Source: an uncultured Thiothrix sp. (GTDB taxonomy: Bacteria; Pseudomonadota; Gammaproteobacteria; Thiotrichales; Thiotrichaceae). Taken from it: DNA of 64,000 bases. The position numbers and the translations under genes were made by a program. Position 1 is the first letter of the stretch, and each line of letters starts with the position of its first letter. The notes under the pieces were generated by a model. The model searched no databases. It saw only the letters and a list, made by a program, of their open reading frames with translations, and had not been told where the DNA came from. The stretch is taken from assembly GCF_937873765.1 (NCBI RefSeq), contig NZ_CALMZC010000037.1:1-64000 (forward strand), written 5' to 3'. Shown here piece by piece: positions 24,353-33,791 of this stretch.

Positions 24353-25257
24353 GCTTCAGCCTCCCGTTGACGTTCTTGCATCCGTTGGAAAATAACAATC
24401 GGCACGACTAATGACAATAATAAGACTACCGCAACCGCAGAAGCCACTGGCCAGTCACGATTACCAAAGAACTCACTCCAAAGGGTTTTACCGATCATAA
24501 TCGTGTCTGAGCCACCCAATAAATCGGGGATTACAAACTCACCCATTGCCGGAATAAATACTAAGAAACAGCCTGCCACCACACCCGGTAAGGACAAAGG
24601 AAAAGTCACTTTCCAGAATGCTTGAATCGGTGAGCAACCTAAGTCGAGTGCAGCTTCAATTAAAGTCTGATCAAGCTTTTCTAAAGTGGCATACAGCGGT
24701 AGCACTAAGAAAGGTAGGTAGGAGTAAACAATTCCGATATAGACCGCTGTAGGGGTATTAATAATCGCGAGTGGCTGATCAATTAACCCTAAGCTCATCA
24801 AGCCCATATTGAGCAAACCTTCAGGTTTAAGAATTCCAATCCATGCATACACCCGAATTAAGAAACTAGTCCAGAAGGGCAGAATGACTAGCATGAGTAA
24901 GACCGTCCGCCAGCGTTGTGGGGCTTTTGCTAAACCATAGGCCATGGGATAGCCAATCAGCAAGGTCAATAGCGTAGAAATAAAGGCAATTTTTAAACTA
25001 TTCAGGTAAGACAAAAAATAGATTTTGTCATCCAATAACCAAGCAAAGCTTTCAAGGTCGAGTTGGCTGATAAAGCTAGTAATCCCCGACCAGCCCTCCG
25101 ATAAATTTAGTGTCGGAACATAGGGAGGCAAGGCATTAGCGGTATCAGATAGCGAAATTTTAACAACGATGGCAAAGGGTAGGAGGAAGAAAATCAGCAA
25201 CCACAAGAAAGGGATTGCTATTAATAAAAACCGTCCCCAATCAAATTGGCGTTGCAT
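24349..25257 (-). CDS. potH: Putrescine ABC transporter permease (PotH-like)
   Basis: A 302-residue permease with six predicted helices and the EAA loop IEAALDLGCSPIQAFWKVTFP. The N-terminal cytoplasmic tip and the long first periplasmic loop fit PotB/PotH. AAGGAGG stands just before ATG 25257. Placed between the ATPase and the second permease, as in potFGHI of E. coli. Confidence 0.92.
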   Translation of the reverse strand: MQRQFDWGRFLLIAIPFLWLLIFFLLPFAIVVKISLSDTANALPPYVPTLNLSEGWSGITSFISQLDLESFAWLLDDKIYFLSYLNSLKIAFISTLLTLLIGYPMAYGLAKAPQRWRTVLLMLVILPFWTSFLIRVYAWIGILKPEGLLNMGLMSLGLIDQPLAIINTPTAVYIGIVYSYLPFLVLPLYATLEKLDQTLIEAALDLGCSPIQAFWKVTFPLSLPGVVAGCFLVFIPAMGEFVIPDLLGGSDTIMIGKTLWSEFFGNRDWPVASAVAVVLLLSLVVPIVIFQRMQERQREAEA

Positions 25258-25267
25258 AGCATCCTCC

Positions 25268-26407
25268 TTAGCGTTTGAGAGGCACTGCAGCGGTTAATGA
25301 CCAAGATAACCACACGGTATCTTCCCAAGTAATCGGGCGATTACGCACACGACGTAGATTAGCCATTTCCGATTTTAAAGTACTACCATCGGGTAGGCGC
25401 ACATGATAGGTGGAGGTATCGCCTGAATAAGCAATGTCCCACACGATACCTTGAATCCTATTCACATCACCTTGCGGTTGGTCTTTGCTGACAATCACTT
25501 TTTCGGGACGAATCGCTAGCCACACCGTTGAGCCAGTTTCTAGTGGTGTCTCGCTGACCAAGCTGAATTGATTACCTTGTTTATCCTTTAATTGATATTC
25601 CTGACCATGGTAGCTTTCAACGGTGCATTCAATGAAGTTCACATTACCGATGAAGTCAGCCACATAGCGCGAGTTCGGAGCTTCGTAAATATCTGCAGGT
25701 GTATCTAATTGCATGACTACGCCTTTGTCCATCACTGCAATCCGGCTAGCCATGGTCATGGCTTCTTCTTGATCGTGGGTAACGATGATGAAGGTCATCC
25801 CCAATTTTTCCTGCAGGGTCATGAGTTCGAATTGGGTTTTTTCGCGCAGTTTTTTATCTAAAGCCCCTAATGGTTCATCAAGTAATAAGAGTTTAGGGCG
25901 CTTGGCTAAAGAGCGGGCTAAGGCGACCCGTTGACGTTGACCGCCGGATAGTTGATGCGGCTTACGCTGGGCAAAGGGCTCAAGCTGGACTAAGGCGAGC
26001 ATTTCTTTGACTCGCTCATTAATCGCCTCAGCGCTTTGGCCTTCTTGTTTTAGGCCGAAACCAATATTCTTTTCCACGGTCATATGCGGGAAGAGTGCAT
26101 ACGATTGAAACATCATATTGATGGGGCGTTTATTGGGTGGTACATGGCTAATATCTTCGCCACCAATTAAAATACGCCCACTGGTAGGGGTTTCAAATCC
26201 GGCTAATAAGCGCAACATAGTGGTTTTACCACAGCCTGAAGGACCAAGCAGAGCGAAGAATTCACGCTCGTAGATGTCGAGGTTTAAATTATCCAAAGCT
26301 GTGTAATCGCCAAAGCGTTTCGTGACGTTTTCAAAACGAATGAGTGGTTTTTGAGTGGTATCCAACCACGGCGCAAAGATTTTGCGCTGTTCCGGTGCAT
26401 CTGCCAT
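25268..26407 (-). CDS. potG: Polyamine ABC transporter ATPase (PotG-like)
   Basis: A 379-residue ATPase. ATG 26407 is chosen for AAGGAG eight bases upstream; an upstream GTG would add seven residues. Motifs: Walker A GPSGCGKTT, Q-loop MMFQSYALFPHM, signature LSGGQRQRVALARSL, Walker B LLLLDEPLGALD, switch His in IVTHDQEE. A C-terminal TOBE domain follows (about 275-365, IRPEKVIVSKD). It powers polyamine import with the two permeases. Confidence 0.94.
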   Translation of the reverse strand: MADAPEQRKIFAPWLDTTQKPLIRFENVTKRFGDYTALDNLNLDIYEREFFALLGPSGCGKTTMLRLLAGFETPTSGRILIGGEDISHVPPNKRPINMMFQSYALFPHMTVEKNIGFGLKQEGQSAEAINERVKEMLALVQLEPFAQRKPHQLSGGQRQRVALARSLAKRPKLLLLDEPLGALDKKLREKTQFELMTLQEKLGMTFIIVTHDQEEAMTMASRIAVMDKGVVMQLDTPADIYEAPNSRYVADFIGNVNFIECTVESYHGQEYQLKDKQGNQFSLVSETPLETGSTVWLAIRPEKVIVSKDQPQGDVNRIQGIVWDIAYSGDTSTYHVRLPDGSTLKSEMANLRRVRNRPITWEDTVWLSWSLTAAVPLKR

Positions 26408-26520
26408 CTGTGGTACTCCTTCCGACACCCAACAGTAATGAGATTTGCTGACTAGCAGTTTGAAACACCGGCTCTAAGCACTTTGAAACCGGTGCAAGTT
26501 AAGAGAAAACTAACGCAACC

Positions 26521-27636
26521 TTACTGACCACTCTTCACAGTAGTCCAAGTACGATTGACTAAACGTTGCGTTTTGCTATCAAAAGGCAGCATGGTAAAGA
26601 GATTTTTCAGCACATCTTCAGTAGGATAAATCGCTGGATTACTGGTGATCTCTTTCTTGATGAACTCTTGAGAGGCTTTATTGCCGTTTGCATAAGAGAC
26701 TGCATCCGAAATGCGAGCCATGTTCTTTGGCTCCATTAAGAAGTTAATGAACTCATGAGCTTCAGCGACATTCTTGGCATCTTTAGGGATAGCCATTTGG
26801 TCAAACCACATTAAGCTACCTTCTTTAGGCACACTGTATTTTACAGTGATGCCGTTTTTCGCTTCTGCTGCGCGCGATTCTGCTTGAAAAATATCGCCAG
26901 AATAGCCAATCGCTACGCAAATATCGCCATTGGCGAGGGCAGTAATGTATTCAGAAGAGTGGAATTTTTTAATGTAAGGACGCACTTTCAGCAGTAGTTC
27001 TTCAACTTTTTTCAAATTGTCAGCACTTAAGTCTTTAGGTTCTAAACCTAAATATTTCATAGCAGGTGGAATAATTTCAGAGGGTGAGTCTAAAACATAA
27101 ATACCGCACTCGGCGAGCTTGCTAGCCACTTCGGGTTTGAACACCATATCCCAAGAATCAACTGGTGCATCGGGTAACAGCTTTTTCACCTTCTCTTCAG
27201 AATAGCCGATGCCTATAGTGCCCCAAAGATAGTTAACTGAGTATTCATTACCCGGATCATACGCAGCGATACGCTCGTTGATCATATCCCAGCTATTACT
27301 CAGATTAGGGATTTTGGATTTGTCTAATTTTTGGAAGACACCCGCTTCAATTTGGCGGCCAAGGAAGTTAGCACTAGGTACGACTAGATCATAACCTGAA
27401 GCACCTGCCAATAGTTTGGTCTCTAGCAGTTCATTAGTATCAAATACATCATAGTTGACTTTAATGCCAGTTTTCTCGGTAAATTCCTTGAGTACATCGT
27501 TATCAACATAGTCAGACCAGTTGTAGACATTCAAGCTACGATCTGCAGCGCTGGCTGCGGTAGTACTAAGAGCTAAGGTCGTAGCGACCATGACTGACAT
27601 TGCCAACTTTTTGAAATGAGCCAATGTTTCCTTCAT
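26521..27636 (-). CDS. potF: Periplasmic putrescine-binding protein (PotF-like)
   Basis: A 371-residue solute-binding protein with a Sec signal peptide ending TAASAADR (cleavage near residue 31). The mature start LNVYNWSDYVDNDVL, then YDVFDTNELLETKLLAG and YDLVVPSANF, are hallmarks of PotF/PotD. SVNYLWGTIGIGY lines the pocket. It is separated from potG by about 110 bases, a common arrangement that allows extra binding protein. It heads the minus-strand uptake operon and shares its upstream region with puuA. Confidence 0.94.
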   Translation of the reverse strand: MKETLAHFKKLAMSVMVATTLALSTTAASAADRSLNVYNWSDYVDNDVLKEFTEKTGIKVNYDVFDTNELLETKLLAGASGYDLVVPSANFLGRQIEAGVFQKLDKSKIPNLSNSWDMINERIAAYDPGNEYSVNYLWGTIGIGYSEEKVKKLLPDAPVDSWDMVFKPEVASKLAECGIYVLDSPSEIIPPAMKYLGLEPKDLSADNLKKVEELLLKVRPYIKKFHSSEYITALANGDICVAIGYSGDIFQAESRAAEAKNGITVKYSVPKEGSLMWFDQMAIPKDAKNVAEAHEFINFLMEPKNMARISDAVSYANGNKASQEFIKKEITSNPAIYPTEDVLKNLFTMLPFDSKTQRLVNRTWTTVKSGQ

Positions 27637-27729
27637 CTGAAATTTTCCCCTTAGATTTAAACTAATTCCTCAAAAGACTGCTTCATTATAGGGATTAAGC
27701 CTAATTTTGATGAACACTTTTTTCACTTA

Positions 27730-27745
27730 TGTGAATGTGATCACA
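27730..27745. promoter_or_regulatory. Palindromic operator copy 1 (CRP-like geometry)
   Basis: TGTGAATGTGATCACA has the exact TGTGA-N6-TCACA spacing of a CRP site and also contains the shorter palindrome TGTGATCACA. It lies about 95 bases before potF. It could serve CRP, or the same specific regulator as copy 2. Confidence 0.45.
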
Positions 27746-27934
27746 ATATGGCTTTTGTACCCTAGTAGGTCAAGTCATTTGACCTCATTATGACTGTTTA
27801 TTCCTAAAAAAATTCCTAAGATCACCAATAGCTTAGATAGTCTAACTTCTCTGCTAGGAGTTGCTGCTCTGCAGCATGTCTAGTTGTACTTATTTAACAA
27901 GCTAGAGTTGACTTTTTAACAACGACCTCGGAAA

Positions 27935-27946
27935 ATGTGATCACAT
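27935..27946. promoter_or_regulatory. Palindromic operator copy 2
   Basis: ATGTGATCACAT is a perfect 12-base palindrome overlapping the candidate puuA -10 box. It shares 11 bases with copy 1, exactly 200 bases away. Unlike copy 1 it lacks N6 CRP spacing, which argues for a dedicated repressor that reads the 12-base palindrome. Confidence 0.5.
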
Positions 27947-27988
27947 AATCTCAATAACCGACTAGAAACTAGTCCGAAGCGTGCAATC

Positions 27989-29368
27989 ATGAGCGATCAA
28001 AACACTCATATCTCTCTCCAATCAGACTCTCAAGACGATTTAAAAGACCTCATTCGCCGTTATCAAATCGATGAAGTTGAATGTGTTGTGGCCGATATTC
28101 ACGGTGTTGCCCGTGGCAAAGTCATGCCAGCCTCACGTTTTGGCGAATTACAGCCAGCCTTTTTGCCGTTTAGTATTTTCTTCCAAACCATTACAGGTAA
28201 GTATTTCGAGTTTGATTCCGAAGAGTACACCACCGAAATTGATCTACGTTTAGTTCCTGATTTATCGACCGTACGGGCTTTACCTTGGGCGCGTCATCCT
28301 AGTTTGATGGTGATTCATGATCTCTACTATCAAAATGGTATGCCGGTTCCTTGTGCACCACGGAATGTGTTACGCCGTGTCATCAATAAATATGCGGATA
28401 AAGGCTGGAAAGCCATTGTTGCGCCCGAATTAGAGTTTTATCTCACCGAACGCAATATTGACCCCGATATTCCTCTTAAACCACCGGTGGGACGCTCAGG
28501 TCGTCAAAGTGTTGGCCGCCAAGCCTTTTCAATGATGGCTTTGGATGAGTACGAACCGATTATTGAAGATATTTATAAGTTTGCCAGTGCCCAAGGTTTG
28601 GAAATCAATACGATTATCCAAGAGGGCGGCCCTGCACAACTTGAAATTAACCTCATGCACGGTGATCCGTTGTTATTGGCAGATCATGTCTTCATCTTCA
28701 AACGCTTAATTCGCGAAGCGGCTATGCGCCACAACTGCTATGCCACCTTTATGGCTAAGCCGATGGAGTTGCAACCCGGTAGTGCCATGCACATTCATCA
28801 AAGTGTTGTCGATGCCAAAACTGGCAAAAACATTTTCTCTGATGCAAAAGGTGAGCCAACCCCATTGTTCTACAATTTCATTGCAGGTCAACAGACGTAT
28901 TTAGAAGCCGCTACCTGCATTATGGCTCCTTATGTCAATTCATTCCGCCGCTTAATGCCGGGCTATTCGGCACCGATTAATTTGGAATGGTCCGTAGACA
29001 ATCGCTCAGCGGGTTTGCGTGTTCCACGTAGTCCGCCAGAAGCGCGTCGAGTAGAGAATCGGATTGCAGGGATGGACACCAATCCTTATCTAGCCATTGC
29101 GGCAAGCCTAGCGACTGGCTATTTAGGCATGGCTCATCGTTTGGAACCGAGTACTGAGTTCTTAGGTAATGCTCAGCAGGATACCAAATACGGTTTACCC
29201 CGTGGTTTGCAGGAAGCGATGGTTGCCTTTGATGATTGTGAAGAATTACAGGATTTATTAGGTCATCAATTCTCGGATATTTATAAAGCACTCAAAGCCT
29301 GTGAATTTGAAGAGTATATGCAAGTTGTCAGCCCTTGGGAGCGTGAGCACTTGTTACTGACCGTTTAA
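27989..29368 (+). CDS. puuA: Glutamine synthetase family, gamma-glutamylputrescine synthetase-like
   Basis: A 459-residue ATP-dependent ligase of the glutamine synthetase fold. The beta-grasp N-terminal part (VECVVADIHGVARGKVMP) is followed by catalytic segments with metal and ATP residues: APELEFYL, QEGGPAQLEINL, GSAMHIHQSV and NLEWSVDNRSAGLRVP. PuuA joins glutamate to putrescine in the first step of the glutamylated putrescine route. Position with spuC and puuB and opposite a putrescine importer supports this over true GlnA. Weak ribosome site at ATG 27989. Confidence 0.88.
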   Translation: MSDQNTHISLQSDSQDDLKDLIRRYQIDEVECVVADIHGVARGKVMPASRFGELQPAFLPFSIFFQTITGKYFEFDSEEYTTEIDLRLVPDLSTVRALPWARHPSLMVIHDLYYQNGMPVPCAPRNVLRRVINKYADKGWKAIVAPELEFYLTERNIDPDIPLKPPVGRSGRQSVGRQAFSMMALDEYEPIIEDIYKFASAQGLEINTIIQEGGPAQLEINLMHGDPLLLADHVFIFKRLIREAAMRHNCYATFMAKPMELQPGSAMHIHQSVVDAKTGKNIFSDAKGEPTPLFYNFIAGQQTYLEAATCIMAPYVNSFRRLMPGYSAPINLEWSVDNRSAGLRVPRSPPEARRVENRIAGMDTNPYLAIAASLATGYLGMAHRLEPSTEFLGNAQQDTKYGLPRGLQEAMVAFDDCEELQDLLGHQFSDIYKALKACEFEEYMQVVSPWEREHLLLTV

Positions 29369-29381
29369 GGAAGGAATGACG

Positions 29382-30746
29382 ATGACAAATTATCAAGCAC
29401 AAGATGCAGCTCATCATATTCACCCATTCACTGATACTGCGCATTTGAATCAAAAAGGGGCGCGGATCATTACACGCGCGGAAGGCGTTTATATTTATGA
29501 CAGCAAAGGCAATCGCATTCTTGATGGCATGGCAGGCTTATGGTGTGTCGGGGTCGGCTATGGGCGGGAAGAAATCGTCCAAGCCGTCGCTACACAAATG
29601 CGTGAACTCCCGTACTACAACACCTTTTTCCAAACCAGCCACCCGCCCGTTATAGAGCTGGCAGCACGGTTGACGAGTTTGGCACCCGAGCAAATGAATC
29701 ATGTGTTTTTCACCGGTTCTGGCTCCGATGCGAATGATACGATTTTGCGGATGGTGCGGCATTTCTGGGCGGCACAAGGTCAGAAAGAACGTAGTGTGAT
29801 TATCTCGCGTAAAAATGCTTATCATGGCTCAACCGTAGCGGGTGCAAGCTTAGGTGGTTTTAGTGTGGTGCACGAGCAGGGCGGTTTGCCGATTCCGGGC
29901 ATTGTGCACATTAACCAACCTTACTGGTATGGCGAAGGTGGTGATCTTGACCCGAATGAATTTGGTCTGCACCGCGCTCGTGAATTAGAAGCGAAGATTT
30001 TAGAAGTGGGTGCCGATAAAGTCGCTGCTTTCATTGGTGAGCCGATTCAGGGTGCTGGTGGTGTTGTTATTCCTCCGGCTAGCTATTGGCCAGAGGTTGA
30101 GCGTATTTGTCGCAAATATGACATTCTTTTGATTGCAGATGAAGTGATTACTGGCTTTGGACGCACAGGCGAATGGTTTGGCTCAGAGTATTTCGGGATC
30201 AAGCCGGATTTAATGACGATTGCCAAAGGCCTAACCGCTGGCTACTTGCCGATGGGTGGGGTGTTGGTGAGTGATCGTGTATTCGACGTGGTGGCGAATC
30301 ATGGTGAGTTCTATCATGGTTATACCTACTCAGGACACCCTGCTGCTTGTGCAGCGGCTTTAGCAACGTTGAATATTTTAGAGCGGGAGAATTTGCCGGG
30401 GAGGGTTAAATCTGCAATTGGCCCGTATATGCAAGAACGCTGGTTAAAATTAGCCGAGCATCCACTCATTGGTGAGGCACGTATGGTCGGTTTAGTTGGT
30501 GGGATTGAGCTGACACCTAATAAAGCGAAGCGTGCGCCTTTCAAGGTTGAGAAAGGTACGGTTGGTTTAATGTGCCGCGAAAACAGCTTTAATAATGGTT
30601 TAGTCATGCGCCACGTGGGTGACACCATGATTATCTCGCCGCCACTGATAATTAGTGAATCTGAGGTCGATGAGCTGATTGAAAAAGCGACACGCACTTT
30701 AGATCAAACTTATCAGCAAGCTAAGGATCAAGGTCTCTTAAGTTAA
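29382..30746 (+). CDS. spuC: Putrescine-pyruvate aminotransferase
   Basis: A 454-residue class III PLP aminotransferase, closely like Pseudomonas SpuC, which moves the amino group of putrescine to pyruvate. Landmarks are LDGMAGLWCVGVGYGREE, HVFFTGSGSDANDT, the PLP-ring contact in NAYHGST, LIADEVITGFGRTG and the Schiff-base Lys in MTIAKGLTAGYLPMGG. ATG 29382 fits AAGGA six bases upstream; ATG 29376 adds two residues. Its stop overlaps the puuB ATG by one base. Confidence 0.9.
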   Translation: MTNYQAQDAAHHIHPFTDTAHLNQKGARIITRAEGVYIYDSKGNRILDGMAGLWCVGVGYGREEIVQAVATQMRELPYYNTFFQTSHPPVIELAARLTSLAPEQMNHVFFTGSGSDANDTILRMVRHFWAAQGQKERSVIISRKNAYHGSTVAGASLGGFSVVHEQGGLPIPGIVHINQPYWYGEGGDLDPNEFGLHRARELEAKILEVGADKVAAFIGEPIQGAGGVVIPPASYWPEVERICRKYDILLIADEVITGFGRTGEWFGSEYFGIKPDLMTIAKGLTAGYLPMGGVLVSDRVFDVVANHGEFYHGYTYSGHPAACAAALATLNILERENLPGRVKSAIGPYMQERWLKLAEHPLIGEARMVGLVGGIELTPNKAKRAPFKVEKGTVGLMCRENSFNNGLVMRHVGDTMIISPPLIISESEVDELIEKATRTLDQTYQQAKDQGLLS

Positions 30747-32053
30747 TGTCTGCTAGTGTCCTTTATGCAAACGATCAGCCGGGGCAACACCCGGCTTCTT
30801 GGTACGCCGCAAGTGCTAATTCATTCCCTGCATTTCCTTCGCTAGCGGGCAAAGCGACTACTGATGTTTGTATTGTGGGGGGAGGTTACACGGGTTTATC
30901 TGCTGCCTTGCATCTAGCTGAAGCGGGCTATCGAGTCGTGCTCTTAGAAGCACATCGAGTCGGTTGGGGCGCTTCAGGACGCAATGGCGGGCAGGTCGGT
31001 ACGGGATTAAATAAAGACCAAGCTGAACTGGAGTCGATGTTGGGTAAAATCCAAGCCCGAGCACTCTGGGATTTGTCTTTAGAAGCGGTGCAACTATGTA
31101 AAGATTTAATTCATAAGCACAAAATTCAATGTGATCTGCAAGCTGGTATTATTCATGCGGATCATCGCCAACGCTTCGTCAAAGGAAGCCGCGAGTTTGC
31201 AGAAAAACTTCAGCGTGATTATGCCTATCAGGCGATTCGTTTCTTAGATCAAGCTGCGCTTCAACAGGAGTTGCATTCACCAATCTATTACGGGGGCGTA
31301 CTGAATTTAGGTGCTGCGCATTTACATCCCCTCAATTATGCTTTGGGCTTAGCACAAGCCGCGCAACAAGCCGGTGCGACTATCTATGAGCGCTCGCCCG
31401 TTCTAAGTTATCGTGCTGGAAGTCAGGTTGAAGTCAGTACCGCATGCGGGAAAGTGACAGCTAGCTATCTGATTTTGGCTTGCAATGGTTATTTAGATAA
31501 CTTAGAACCTAAAGTTGCGGCACGTGTCATGCCAATTAATAATTATATTGTCGCTACCGAGCCTTTAAGCTTGGCTCAAGTCCAAGAGTTAATCCCTAAC
31601 CGTTATGCAGTGGCTGATTCAGCTTTTGTAGTGAATTATTTCCGCTTGAGTGCTGATAATCGTTTGTTGTTTGGTGGCGGTGAGAGTTATAGCTTCAAGT
31701 TTCCGCAAGATATTCCAGCTTTAGTTCGTCCAAGAATGCTCAGTGTTTTCCCTCAGTTAGCAGATGCCCAAATTGATTATGCTTGGGGAGGGACTTTGGC
31801 AGTGACAGCCAATCGTTTGCCTTATTTTACACGCTTACAGCCGAATGTTTTTTCAGTGAGTGGTTATTCGGGGCATGGGGTGGCTTTGGCGACTTTGGCT
31901 GGTAAGTTACTGTCTGAAGTCGTTTCAGGTACGGCTGAGCGTTTTGATGTCATGACAAGATTACCAAATTGGCCTTTTCCGGGGGGCACTTTATTCCGTT
32001 GGCCCTTACTGGTGACAGCAATGTTATATTATTCACTTAGAGACAAACTATAA
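30746..32053 (+). CDS. puuB: Gamma-glutamylputrescine oxidase-like FAD enzyme
   Basis: A 435-residue DAO-family flavoprotein. The dinucleotide fold VCIVGGGYTGLSAALHLAEAG (first 20 residues of the motif at about 42-61) is followed by GWGASGRNGGQVG, typical of PuuB and related amine oxidases. The late motif SGYSGHGVALATLAG contacts FAD. PuuB oxidises gamma-glutamylputrescine to the aldehyde. The later enzymes PuuC and PuuD are not in this window. Coupled by one base to spuC. Confidence 0.88.
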   Translation: MSASVLYANDQPGQHPASWYAASANSFPAFPSLAGKATTDVCIVGGGYTGLSAALHLAEAGYRVVLLEAHRVGWGASGRNGGQVGTGLNKDQAELESMLGKIQARALWDLSLEAVQLCKDLIHKHKIQCDLQAGIIHADHRQRFVKGSREFAEKLQRDYAYQAIRFLDQAALQQELHSPIYYGGVLNLGAAHLHPLNYALGLAQAAQQAGATIYERSPVLSYRAGSQVEVSTACGKVTASYLILACNGYLDNLEPKVAARVMPINNYIVATEPLSLAQVQELIPNRYAVADSAFVVNYFRLSADNRLLFGGGESYSFKFPQDIPALVRPRMLSVFPQLADAQIDYAWGGTLAVTANRLPYFTRLQPNVFSVSGYSGHGVALATLAGKLLSEVVSGTAERFDVMTRLPNWPFPGGTLFRWPLLVTAMLYYSLRDKL

Positions 32054-32071
32054 CTCTAAGGAGTTAAACTC

Positions 32072-32638
32072 ATGTCAACCTTATGGTCACAAGACCTCTT
32101 CATTAAAGCTTGGGAATATGCCTCCCTCGCCCATCAGGGTCAAACCTATTCTACCCCTGTTGCAGAAATACGCTTAGATTACTTGACGCATATCGGTGCA
32201 GTCGCGATGGAACTAATGCATGGTTTAGCGTTAGATCAGCAGAGTTTGGACTTTGATTATGCGCTGCAATGTGCCTTACTGCATGATGTATTGGAAGATA
32301 CACCTCGGACTTATCCTGAACTGGCTGCTAAGTTTGGCAGCAAGATTGCCGATGGGGTTGCTGCCTTAAGTAAAAATCCTGATTTGCCCCGTACTGTGCA
32401 GATGTTGGACTCGCTCAAACGCATTCAGCAGCAACCTAAAGAAGTATGGGCGGTGAAATTAGCAGATCGTATCAATAATTTATCAGCTCCCCCCGCACAT
32501 TGGACAGTTGAACGCAAATTAGCGTATCGAGCTGAAGCACAAGTTATTTATGATCATTTGCATCCTGCACATACCTTATTAGCTGCCCGCTTACGGCAAA
32601 AAATTACAGAGTATGCTCAGTACTTACAATCATACTAA
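32072..32638 (+). CDS. HD-domain phosphohydrolase (MESH1/SpoT-HD-like)
   Basis: A 188-residue single HD domain. Metal and catalytic motifs are H in DYLTHIGAVAMEL, LLHDVLEDT (HD pair plus ED), KLADRINNL. This is the pattern of the hydrolase half of SpoT and of MESH1, so ppGpp or another nucleotide could be the substrate; the real one cannot be told from sequence. It follows puuB by 18 bases on the same strand with AAGGAG, so it may be co-transcribed by chance or be a late operon member. Confidence 0.82.
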   Translation: MSTLWSQDLFIKAWEYASLAHQGQTYSTPVAEIRLDYLTHIGAVAMELMHGLALDQQSLDFDYALQCALLHDVLEDTPRTYPELAAKFGSKIADGVAALSKNPDLPRTVQMLDSLKRIQQQPKEVWAVKLADRINNLSAPPAHWTVERKLAYRAEAQVIYDHLHPAHTLLAARLRQKITEYAQYLQSY

Positions 32639-32861
32639 AAAGTCCATAGTAGGTATCTGTTTTGCTTAGAATATCTAAAAATCTGCTTAAGTCTACTTAG
32701 GTCTCAGATTATTGTGCATAGCAACAAAATAGGAAATAGAGTAGGCTATAGTTAGTGCTGTGAATATCTTTTTTAGAGATTTTCATATCGGAATATATCA
32801 CTTTTTTCGCTTTAAAAGATCGCGGATACTACACCGCATTAAGAAGTTTTGAAGGATTAGC

Positions 32862-33791
32862 ATGATGCTGTTCAATCGACAACAGACACAATTAAAAACC
32901 TTACCGCACCTCGATTGGTTAGAAGCAGAGGCAATTCATATTATGCGTGAGGTCGCTGGGCAATGTTCTAACCCTGTTCTGTTGTTCTCGGGTGGTAAAG
33001 ATTCAATTTGTATGTTGCGGATTGCTGAGAAAGCGTTTCGTCCGGGGCGTTTTCCTTTCCCGTTAATGCATATTGACACGGGTCACAACTATAAAGAAGT
33101 GACAGATTTTCGTGACAAACGTGCGGCTGAATTAGGCGAGCGTTTAATTGTGCGTTCGGTTGAGGATTCCATGAAGCGTGGCACGGTGGTGCTCAAACAT
33201 GCAAACGAATCCCGCAATAAGCATCAATCCGTGACTTTATTAGAGGCGATTGAAGAATTCGGTTTTGATGCTTGTATCGGCGGTGCACGGCGTGATGAAG
33301 AAAAAGCGCGTGCTAAAGAGCGTATCATGAGCTTCCGTGATGAGTTCGGTCAGTGGGATCCGAAAAACCAGCGTCCTGAGTTATGGGACTTATACAATGC
33401 ACGCGCTCACAAAGGTGAAAATATTCGTGCTTTCCCGATTTCTAACTGGACTGAATTAGATGTATGGCAATACATCCAGCGCGAAGGTTTAGAATTACCC
33501 AGTATTTATTTTGCACATCAACGCCCTATCGTGCGTCGCCAAGGTTCGATTGTGCCTGTGACTGAGTTAACTCCAGCGAAAGCAGGCGAACAGATTATTG
33601 ATCTACAAGTTCGCTTCCGTACGGTTGGTGATATTACTTGTACTGCACCCGTAGAGTCGGATGCCGATAGCGTTGAAAAGATTATTGCTGAAACGGCGAC
33701 AACGACCATTACTGAGCGCGGTGCCACCCGCTTAGATGATCAGGCGAGTGAAGCAGCGATGGAACAACGCAAGAAAGAGGGGTACTTCTAA
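32862..33791 (+). CDS. cysD: Sulfate adenylyltransferase subunit 2
   Basis: A 309-residue enzyme of the PAPS-reductase fold that makes APS from ATP and sulfate with CysN. The PP-loop is LLFSGGKDSICMLR. Also visible are MHIDTGHNYKEV, GGARRDEEKARAKER and the C-terminal RFRTVGDITCTAPVES, all CysD signatures. AAGGA lies before tandem ATGs at 32862/32865. The cysN ATG follows its stop immediately. About 220 bases of AT-rich promoter region lie upstream. Confidence 0.96.
   Translation: MMLFNRQQTQLKTLPHLDWLEAEAIHIMREVAGQCSNPVLLFSGGKDSICMLRIAEKAFRPGRFPFPLMHIDTGHNYKEVTDFRDKRAAELGERLIVRSVEDSMKRGTVVLKHANESRNKHQSVTLLEAIEEFGFDACIGGARRDEEKARAKERIMSFRDEFGQWDPKNQRPELWDLYNARAHKGENIRAFPISNWTELDVWQYIQREGLELPSIYFAHQRPIVRRQGSIVPVTELTPAKAGEQIIDLQVRFRTVGDITCTAPVESDADSVEKIIAETATTTITERGATRLDDQASEAAMEQRKKEGYF

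Larger units (their letters stand above)
27637..27988. promoter_or_regulatory. Divergent control region between potF and puuA
   Basis: The 352-base gap holds promoters for both operons and no gene. It carries two copies of ATGTGATCACA (27735-27745 and 27935-27945). Near puuA, TTGACT (27908-27913), a 17-base spacer and GAAAAT (27931-27936) make a plausible promoter whose -10 overlaps the second copy. A small hairpin GACTAG-AAA-CTAGTC (27960-27974) sits just before the puuA start. The puuA ribosome site is weak. Confidence 0.55.
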
